Source: a bacterium
GTDB lineage: Bacteria > Patescibacteriota > Minisyncoccia > Minisyncoccales > JAGMAB01
Length of the DNA: 11,587 nucleotides
NCBI GenBank assembly: GCA_030643665.1
Contig: DAOWKS010000045.1
Location: forward strand, 1 to 11,587
Reading direction: 5' to 3'
Position 1 is the stretch's first letter, and each line of letters opens with the position of its first letter. The notes under the pieces are model-generated. The model was not told the DNA's origin. It saw nothing but the letters and a program-made list of their open reading frames with translations, and searched no databases. Both the position numbers and the translations under genes were made by a program. Below are positions 6,638 to 11,587 of the stretch, in pieces.

Positions 6638-8896
6638 TTACTTTTTCAGCTGTTCCTCTGGCTTCTCTTCAATCGGTGGCTGTTCTGACACTATCTCTTC
6701 CAAAGCCGGCCTCCCTGCTCTCAAATTAGCCAAAATGCTCTTTACCTCTTCATTGTCAGGATTTAACTCGCGAATTTTCTCAAACTGGAAAATTGCGCTT
6801 GCCTTGTCCTCTTGCTCATCATAAATCAATCCCAAAAAATATCTGGCATTAGAATAATTCTCCTGTAGACCAATTGCTCTTTCAAATTCTGTTTCTGCTT
6901 CCTCAAACATATCTGCCTGATAATACAAAACACCTAACTGAAAAGATAAGCCAATGTCAAAGGGCGCCGCTTGCGTTGCTGTTTCCATTTTTTCTATGGC
7001 TTCATCCTCTTTGCCTTCTTCAATATAAATAAGAGCTATTTGAAAATGAGCCGGCGCGTAATCTGATTTTAAATCAAGAGCTTTTTGGAATTGCTCCTTA
7101 GCTTTGTCTTTTTTTTCTTGAACTAAGTAAATCCGACCTAATTCCGTCCAAATATAAGGGTTGGTCGGCTCCAATTCAGCTGCTTTTTGATAAGATTGCA
7201 CAGCCCAGTCCTCTACTCCTTCAACTAAATCTATTAGTTGACGATAAACAAAACCCCTTACTGTCCAATTAGCCACGTTTTTCGGAGCAACATCTGTGGC
7301 ATTCTTGGCTGAATTAATCGCCTGACTCACCAAAGGAGTTATTGCTTCTGAAGAAACCTCTGGTTTTTGCAGTTCTTCCCTGATTCTAAAAAGTTCAACC
7401 TGAGCTAAATCTCGCCAATAATTATCCTGCCTGCCATTAACATAAGAAATGGCTTTAAAAAGCGAATTTACTGCTGTCTGATTATCCCCCTTTTGAAAGG
7501 CCTCCAATCCCTGCTGATATCTGATTTCAGCCGCATATTTCTGGCCGGTAAAAACAAAAAGTCCGAGTCCGCAAATTAAAATAAAAATAAAAAGGAAAGA
7601 AATCCCGATAGAAGCAAGAGAAGAAGGTTTTATTTCCCAGGTTTTTACCCCCCACCACTTTTCTTTTAAAAGTGGTGAGGGGTTTAAAGCAATAAATGTC
7701 GCGGTAAAAATCCAAAACAAAAATCCTAAAGAAATATTGCTTGGATAAAGCATAATCCCTGCGACCACAGTGAGCCAAGCGCTAAAAATTCCCAAACTTA
7801 AAAGAGCTTGTTTTTTTCTTGTGAGCGCCTTTAAAGCCAACCAGATAAACACTCCTAAAATCCCTAAAAAAGAAAGCAGTCCTAAAATACCGGTCGTCGC
7901 TAATTTATCTAATATGTCTGAAGCGCCGGAATCAAACCTCACACCCCAAAAAGCGGTCTGGTTTATTGTTTCTGATTTAAATTGAGAATAGTCATAGACA
8001 AAAGTGCCGGGTCCTGAACCAAACATTAAAGAACCTGGCATATTGTCTTTAAGTGTCTGACCGGCAATGCTAAAACTCGCTGCCTGGGAAGGAGCAATCT
8101 CTAAAGGAATATCCGGCGCAAAAGGAATCTCAATGCGAAAAATTCCAAAAAACAAACCTAATATCAAAAGCGCTATTAACAAATTTATCCATTTAACGTT
8201 AAAGACATCTTTCTTGGCAATTCCAAAAATTAAAAGACCAGTAGAACCGATTAAAAATAAAATCCAAGCCACCCAAAAATTAACTAAAAAGAGCAGACCG
8301 AGCATTACCAATCCTATGATTGACATTAAAAATTTAATCAATCTTTTGCCGGTAAAAATCAAGCATAAAACCAAAGGGAGAAGACAAGCAATAAATACAC
8401 ATAAACTATTTGCCGTGCCAATAGTATTGCTTGATAAAGGAAATATATTAAAAATCTGCAGCGCGCCGAATAAAGCTGTCAAAAAACCGGATAAGACCAA
8501 AATAATAAGCAGGCCAAATGTTTCTTCTTTCCTAAAAACATTCATAATCAGAAAATAAAACAGAACAAAACCTAAAATCGTCAGAAAAGCCGAAGAAACA
8601 CTTAAAGGCCAGCCCCAGAAACTGGCGTATTTGTAAGCAGAAAATAAGGTTGCCAATCCTAAAATCAGCAAATATATTAATACTGGCAAATTAAAAACAC
8701 TAAGATTCAAAGATATTTTTCCTTGTACCAAAGATTTCAAAAGCCAACAACCCAAAGAAATAAAAACCAAAAAAATAAGCAAAAATTGCTTGTTAAAATC
8801 CAAAACATTGGTTGTCCATGGCAAAAAAAACAGCGGCAATAAAAATACCAATAAATAAATACTTGTTTTTGAAATTTTGTCCAAAATATTTGTCAT
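6638..8896 (-). CDS. Polytopic membrane protein, O-antigen-ligase-like, with C-terminal TPR repeats
   Basis: This is a complete 752-aa protein. Residues 12-254 hold about nine hydrophobic membrane segments. Residues 255-325 form an outside-type loop containing the motif MFGSGPGTFVYDYSQF (291-306). About four more membrane segments follow (333-356, 364-383, 387-404, 428-450). From about 453 the chain is soluble and TPR-like, with clear 34-residue units near 581-612, 615-645, 649-680 and 683-714, and an acidic Pro/Glu-rich tail. The layout matches the O-antigen ligase/polymerase (Wzy/WaaL-like) superfamily fused to TPRs. Such proteins act at the membrane in glycan transfer or polymerisation, with TPRs as a protein-docking surface. 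The His-Asn segment usual before the late TM helices is here SGASDILDKLATTGILG, so catalysis is unproven. The start is ATG at 8896, with no clear ribosome binding site. A 37-bp palindrome lies within the loop after residue 404. The substrate is unknown. Confidence 0.8.
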   Translation of the reverse strand: MTNILDKISKTSIYLLVFLLPLFFLPWTTNVLDFNKQFLLIFLVFISLGCWLLKSLVQGKISLNLSVFNLPVLIYLLILGLATLFSAYKYASFWGWPLSVSSAFLTILGFVLFYFLIMNVFRKEETFGLLIILVLSGFLTALFGALQIFNIFPLSSNTIGTANSLCVFIACLLPLVLCLIFTGKRLIKFLMSIIGLVMLGLLFLVNFWVAWILFLIGSTGLLIFGIAKKDVFNVKWINLLIALLILGLFFGIFRIEIPFAPDIPLEIAPSQAASFSIAGQTLKDNMPGSLMFGSGPGTFVYDYSQFKSETINQTAFWGVRFDSGASDILDKLATTGILGLLSFLGILGVFIWLALKALTRKKQALLSLGIFSAWLTVVAGIMLYPSNISLGFLFWIFTATFIALNPSPLLKEKWWGVKTWEIKPSSLASIGISFLFIFILICGLGLFVFTGQKYAAEIRYQQGLEAFQKGDNQTAVNSLFKAISYVNGRQDNYWRDLAQVELFRIREELQKPEVSSEAITPLVSQAINSAKNATDVAPKNVANWTVRGFVYRQLIDLVEGVEDWAVQSYQKAAELEPTNPYIWTELGRIYLVQEKKDKAKEQFQKALDLKSDYAPAHFQIALIYIEEGKEDEAIEKMETATQAAPFDIGLSFQLGVLYYQADMFEEAETEFERAIGLQENYSNARYFLGLIYDEQEDKASAIFQFEKIRELNPDNEEVKSILANLRAGRPALEEIVSEQPPIEEKPEEQLKK
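7646..7682. repeat. Palindrome with 16-nt arms inside the membrane/TPR gene
   Basis: Arm 7646-7661 (ACCCCCCACCACTTTT) pairs with arm 7667-7682 (AAAAGTGGTGAGGGGT) at 15 of 16 positions, around the 5-nt loop CTTTT. It encodes residues of the short hydrophilic segment NPSPLLKEKWWGVK (405-418), between two membrane regions where sequence constraint should be low. It is not the same sequence as the TTTGA hairpin family. No T-run suitable for a terminator follows on the gene's strand. Confidence 0.8.
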
Positions 8897-8941
8897 AAAG
8901 TTAATGATAAGTGATTAATAATCAATTTGAAAGGAGAATAT
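8897..8941. other. AT-rich upstream region of the membrane/TPR gene
   Basis: Degenerate heptamers TTAATGA, TAAGTGA, TTAATAA and TCAATTT occupy 8901-8928 (+ strand). The upstream region of the membrane/TPR gene should hold its promoter. A weak candidate on the minus strand is TTTCAA, 17 bp, TATCAT, too poor to call. AAAGGAG at 8930-8936 resembles a ribosome binding site on the + strand, but no gene follows it. Confidence 0.35.
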
Positions 8942-8996
8942 GCAGGGGAATTGATTAGGGTTTGACCCCAATCAATTCCCCTGCTCAATCAATTCC
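8942..8996. repeat. REP-like palindrome, left copy (3' of the transposase)
   Basis: Arms 8942-8960 and 8966-8984 (CCCCAATCAATTCCCCTGC) pair at 18 of 19 positions around the loop TTTGA. The right part, 8952-8996, is a 45-bp direct repeat of 9528-9572 with one mismatch (A8957 versus G9533). CAATCAATTCC occurs twice in each copy (here at 8969-8979 and 8986-8996). The transposase stop codon (8985-8987) lies inside this copy. Confidence 0.9.
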
Positions 8997-9551
8997 CTGT
9001 TTACCTAAAACTTCTCTGATATTCCTTACTAAAAGAGCATCATAAGCAAACTTTTTATACATTTCTTTATTTAGAAACATCTCCTTTAAAATATCTCGGT
9101 CAACAATTTTTAGATTTCTTTTTCCAAAACTTTCTCCTAAACTGCAAAAAGGACTATTCATCGCAAATTCAAACGCTTTATCAAATTCTTTTAATGCCTT
9201 TTCTATACCGCTGGGATAATCTTCAAAAATATTAAAAACCTGAACATAAGCGTCAAGATATTGAAGATTTTTTATATCTTTCATCACTGTTCTTCCTTTA
9301 TAGGAACCCTGAAAAATCCTTCCCACTTCATCATATTTGAGATTACTATAACAAGTAAAACCATCGCCCAGCTTTTTCATAAATTTACTAATCCCGCCAG
9401 CGATAATTTCTTTCAATAGTAAATGAAAATGATTATCTTTAAGACAATAACTCAAAATTTTAACTAATGGCTTGCGTGACGGCCAATCTTTAGGCCTTTC
9501 CGGCCACTTAAACTCACTCGATGGAAGTGATTGGGGTTTGACCCCAATCAA
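8985..9551 (-). CDS. N-terminally truncated Y1-type (REP-associated/IS200-like) transposase
   Basis: This 188-aa ORF belongs to the Y1/HUH single-strand transposase family. The metal-binding HxH motif is in NHFHLLLKE (H41, H43). It is followed by GGISKFMKKLGDGFTCY and GRIFQGSYKGR, the usual middle block. The likely nucleophile is Y102 in LDAYVQVF, about 59 residues after the HxH and in the helix that is often RYIHLNP in relatives. The expected N-terminal region of about 60-90 residues with a YHxxxRG-type motif is missing. The HxH block is reached within 40 residues, and no room exists upstream because the surface-protein gene ends at 9582. The only start before the HxH block with any support is TTG at 9551, inside the right-hand repeat. 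Residues 1-9 are therefore encoded by the repeat itself, and the TGA stop lies in the left-hand repeat. It is most likely a remnant, possibly untranslated. Confidence 0.75.
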   Translation of the reverse strand: MIGVKPQSLPSSEFKWPERPKDWPSRKPLVKILSYCLKDNHFHLLLKEIIAGGISKFMKKLGDGFTCYSNLKYDEVGRIFQGSYKGRTVMKDIKNLQYLDAYVQVFNIFEDYPSGIEKALKEFDKAFEFAMNSPFCSLGESFGKRNLKIVDRDILKEMFLNKEMYKKFAYDALLVRNIREVLGKQGID

Positions 9552-9572
9552 TTCCCCTGCTCAATCAATTCC
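9528..9572. repeat. REP-like palindrome, right copy (5' of the transposase)
   Basis: A perfect 9-bp stem, TGATTGGGG (9528-9536) with CCCCAATCA (9542-9550), surrounds the loop TTTGA. It continues with the same flank as the left copy to 9572. The long left arm of the other copy (AGGGGAATTGATT type) is absent here: the repeat breaks off at 9527, where transposase-derived coding sequence begins. This suggests a deletion or insertion end at that point. Confidence 0.85.
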
Positions 9573-9577
9573 TATTG

Positions 9578-9596
9578 ATTACTAATTAGTAATTAG
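9578..9596. repeat. 16-bp perfect palindrome and TAATTAG tandem over the surface-protein stop
   Basis: ATTACTAATTAGTAAT (9578-9593) is a perfect palindrome. TAATTAG is repeated twice in tandem at 9583-9596. Both overlap the stop codon (9582-9584) and the last residues (ITN) of the surface protein, so the end of the reading frame consists of this simple sequence. No T-run follows the palindrome on the minus strand, so it is not a clear terminator. Confidence 0.7.
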
Positions 9597-11587
9597 TGAA
9601 CAAACGCCGAATTCATCTTCTTGATAACCCTCCTCACATACATAACTACAAATTCCCGACTGACAAACAGCGCAAGCATTCGGAAGCGCTTCACAAAGAG
9701 AATTATCATCCTGGCAGGTTGGCTCGCCAAATTCCGGACAAGTTGAAGTCTGACAACCAGAACAATCTGGTTGAAGACAGCCATTACAATAATCTCCAGC
9801 TGTCTCGGGACAAGCATCTTCTGTATCAATAACACCATCGCCATCTGCATCTGAAGGAATTGTTACAACTACATTAATTGTTCTAATTACTTCGCTGGCA
9901 GCATTACCGGTGGTATCGCTAACATTGTAAGTTATAATATAAGTTCCCTCTTGACTGTTATCAACCGGATTATCCACCACAATCTGGGCAGTAATATCTC
10001 CATCTGTATCGTCAGAAGCAAAGGCGCCGGCATCAATGTAAGCATCATTAATGCTGATATTAACTGTAGTATCGCCCAGTAAAGTAATTACTGGAGGAGT
10101 TGTATCAGTTGGCTGTTGAGGTTTGACCTCAACCGATTTCTCAACCGCTTGACAATCTTTATCTTCGCTATCAGTTTTACTATCGCAGTTATTATCTATC
10201 CCGTCATCGCAAACTTCAACGGCGCCGGGATTAACCGTTGAATTATTATCATTACAATCAGTATTGTCTAAAACATAACCTGCTGGCGCAGTACAAAATA
10301 AAGCAGAATTATTTAGGTCGCCATAACCATCGCCATCAGCATCAAGATAAAAAGTTTGGGTCTGACAACTATCTCCAGAACCGCCTTTATTAGTTGTTAT
10401 TTGATTCTTTTCTAATAATTCTTTAAATTGTTCTCTATCAATACAGACATCTTCAATACATAATTTTTTAGCAGTAATTTTATCAGCAACCAATTCCTGA
10501 ATCTTGACGATTCCATTTTGGATAAAAAGGCCGAGTTGTTCCAGAACCAATTTCACTTTTTGCCCAAAATCAGTAGAGTTCAAATCCTTCTCGCTTGAGT
10601 CGGTATTTGGACCGAAGAATAAACCATCCTCACTAAGCGAACCGCCATACCAGCCAGGATTAACAAAAAGCATTATCTTGTCTCCTTCCTGATTAAAACC
10701 ATTATAGGACTCCAAGGCAGTGCCGAGCACCCTCCCTGATTCAGTAGCTTTCATGGCTATCCCCGGCTGAGAAGAAGCAGTGAGATAATCACCAAGTTCA
10801 ATAGCGCCGTTTTCCAGACAAACCTTGACCGGCACCCTGCCGACTAAAGCCACTAACTTAGTTGGCAGGTCAGTGGGATTCTCCCAATTTTTTAGAGCAA
10901 TTCCCGGCTGGCTGGAAACCACGCCAATTACTTTTGAATCAGAGGACTTATGTGCCTTAACCAAGGCAAAACCCTTGTTTTGGAGCCGTGGAGATTCGGG
11001 GCTCAAAGATTTCTTCATCTTTTGAGTATAATCCACAATTCCTGGTTCGCTTGACAAACTCAAACCAACCACGTCCCCGGCTTCAAGAGAAAAATCAGCT
11101 ACCGGGTATTCTTCAGCCACGTCAAAATTAGAAATCTGCATATCCTTTCCCCAATATCTGACCGCGTAAACATTGTTAAAAAACTTAGCCAAGGAACCTA
11201 AATCCGAGCCGCTGGAATAATAATGTCCGCTGGCTTGCGAACAGCCGGGGTCGGCGCACTTGATAATCATCAGGTCAGTATCAGTATCATTACGATAAGA
11301 TATAATTGGCAAGCCGTCAGTACCAATGGCAATGGAAGAATAACCGCCCACATCCTCCGCGTCAGTAATCTGGGTAGTGGTATTGCCTGAAGAACAGGAG
11401 CTGTTGCCGCACTTGATAATCATCAGGTCTGTATCAGTAATATTACGATAAGATATAATTGGCAAGCCGTCAGTACCAATGGCAATGGAAGTATTAGTAC
11501 CCACATTCTCTGCGTCAATAATCTGGGTAGTGGTATTGCCTGAAGAACAGGAGCTGTTGCCGCACTTGATAATCATCAGGTCTGTAT
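9582..11587 (-). CDS. Large modular secreted/surface protein (5' end outside window)
   Basis: This is the C-terminal 667 or so residues of a larger protein. The frame is open to the right edge, so the first ATG here (11576) is internal, and residues are counted from it. Residues 1-102 are two 51-residue repeats (SIAIGTDGLPIISYRN...MIIKCGNSSC), probably beta-propeller blades. Residues 150-310 form a module with DVAEEYPV, VIGVVSSQPGI, GRVPVKV (247-253), GDYLTASSQPG and LFVNPGW; it is reminiscent of the Peptidase_G2/autocleavage fold, but I cannot confirm this. A possible coiled coil (340-390) follows. A MopE-like metal-binding segment runs from about 408 to 475 (DADGDGYGD, DCNDNN, PGAVEVCDDGIDNNCD). 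An Ig-like DUF5011/HYR-type domain (494-570) follows. DADGDGVIDTEDACP (577-590) begins a tail with 13 cysteines. The Asp-rich loops suggest calcium or other metal binding outside the cell. The signal peptide would be upstream. The role is unknown; adhesion is a guess. Confidence 0.85.
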   Translation of the reverse strand, partial: TDLMIIKCGNSSCSSGNTTTQIIDAENVGTNTSIAIGTDGLPIISYRNITDTDLMIIKCGNSSCSSGNTTTQITDAEDVGGYSSIAIGTDGLPIISYRNDTDTDLMIIKCADPGCSQASGHYYSSGSDLGSLAKFFNNVYAVRYWGKDMQISNFDVAEEYPVADFSLEAGDVVGLSLSSEPGIVDYTQKMKKSLSPESPRLQNKGFALVKAHKSSDSKVIGVVSSQPGIALKNWENPTDLPTKLVALVGRVPVKVCLENGAIELGDYLTASSQPGIAMKATESGRVLGTALESYNGFNQEGDKIMLFVNPGWYGGSLSEDGLFFGPNTDSSEKDLNSTDFGQKVKLVLEQLGLFIQNGIVKIQELVADKITAKKLCIEDVCIDREQFKELLEKNQITTNKGGSGDSCQTQTFYLDADGDGYGDLNNSALFCTAPAGYVLDNTDCNDNNSTVNPGAVEVCDDGIDNNCDSKTDSEDKDCQAVEKSVEVKPQQPTDTTPPVITLLGDTTVNISINDAYIDAGAFASDDTDGDITAQIVVDNPVDNSQEGTYIITYNVSDTTGNAASEVIRTINVVVTIPSDADGDGVIDTEDACPETAGDYCNGCLQPDCSGCQTSTCPEFGEPTCQDDNSLCEALPNACAVCQSGICSYVCEEGYQEDEFGVCSLITN
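10116..10135. repeat. REP-like hairpin inside the surface-protein gene
   Basis: The + strand reads TTGAGGTTTGACCTCAACCG, with stem TTGAGG/CCTCAA and loop TTTGA. It is identical over 20 nt, in opposite orientation, to the rpoB-leader copy. On the coding strand it gives VEVKPQ in the linker between the MopE-like segment and the Ig-like domain, a place that tolerates insertions. Confidence 0.75.
11271..11576 (-). repeat. Two 153-bp tandem repeats encoding propeller-like blades
   Basis: Units 11424-11576 and 11271-11423 differ at 11 of 153 positions by my alignment, eight of them clustered where the encoded loop differs (AENVGTNTS versus AEDVGGYSS). A third, diverging copy begins at 11270 (MIIKCADPGCS). 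The array continues past the right edge, since 11577-11587 matches the preceding part of the unit. The near-identity points to recent duplication or gene conversion. Confidence 0.9.

Larger units (their letters stand above)
8942..9572 (-). mobile_element. Degenerate REP-flanked transposase unit
   Basis: A unit of about 630 bp is bounded by two near-identical 45-bp repeats in the same orientation, each with a TTTGA-loop hairpin. Between them lies one truncated Y1-type transposase ORF. The plan resembles REP elements with their associated tyrosine transposases (RAYT, related to IS200/IS605), which act on single-stranded hairpins and leave no target duplication or inverted ends. It sits between the surface-protein stop codon (9582) and the membrane/TPR gene without breaking either. 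With the N-terminus of the transposase gone, the unit is probably immobile unless helped in trans. Confidence 0.65.

Noticed and set aside
7527..7778. Second minus-strand frame within the membrane/TPR gene, and a similar one at 9593-9850
   Set aside because: Both are out-of-frame readings of well-supported longer genes and show no family features.
8897..8931. Weak promoter TTTCAA, 17 bp, TATCAT before the membrane/TPR gene
   Set aside because: The match is poor in AT-rich sequence, where such strings are common; mentioned only in the upstream-region entry.
1..11587. Possible UGA=Gly recoding, as in some related phyla
   Set aside because: The transposase ORF ends at TGA, the large genes contain no in-frame TGA at conserved Gly positions, and Gly uses GGN codons.
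11271..11587. Direct repeats as a CRISPR array
   Set aside because: Units are 153 bp, contiguous, in frame and encode a protein repeat; there are no spacers.

Overview
The window is AT-rich bacterial DNA in which every supported gene lies on the minus strand. In transcription order (right to left) it holds the 3' two-thirds or so of a large cell-surface protein gene, a short degenerate mobile element with a truncated Y1-type transposase, a polytopic membrane protein with a TPR tail, and rpoB followed by rpoC. The small RNA polymerase beta subunit (1069 aa, no large lineage insertions), rpoBC without rplJL directly upstream, the O-antigen-ligase-like/TPR protein and the modular surface protein (propeller-like repeats, a 'GRVPVKV...GDYLT' module, a MopE-like metal-binding motif) all suggest Candidate Phyla Radiation (Patescibacteria), probably Parcubacteria-like. 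This is inference from protein style, not a database match. TGA is used as a stop and Trp is TGG, so the UGA=Gly code of some related lineages does not apply.

Layout: rpoC (3' end outside the window) 1-3062; spacer of 7-bp-periodic simple sequence 3063-3184; rpoB 3185-6394; rpoBC leader and promoter 6395-6605, with a consensus-like sigma70 promoter, a terminator-like hairpin and a small palindromic repeat; membrane/TPR protein 6638-8896; REP-like palindrome, truncated transposase and second REP-like copy 8942-9572; surface protein 9582 to beyond the right edge.

The genes are ordinary housekeeping and envelope functions. The unusual content is small repeated DNA. First, a family of hairpins has the conserved loop TTTGA and arms that change in compensating pairs (GGGG/CCCC versus GAGG/CCTC). 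It flanks the transposase and also occurs in the rpoB leader and inside the surface-protein reading frame. Second, 7-bp-periodic sequence (CGCTTTT, AGTGTAA and TAATTAG types) occurs at several gene borders and also in frame inside rpoC and, more weakly, rpoB. Third, an unrelated palindrome with 16-nt arms lies inside the membrane/TPR coding sequence. Together these suggest a genome where palindromic and heptameric elements are tolerated inside essential genes, comparable in concept to palindromic elements found within Rickettsia genes.

There are no tRNA or rRNA genes, CRISPR arrays or recognisable defence genes.
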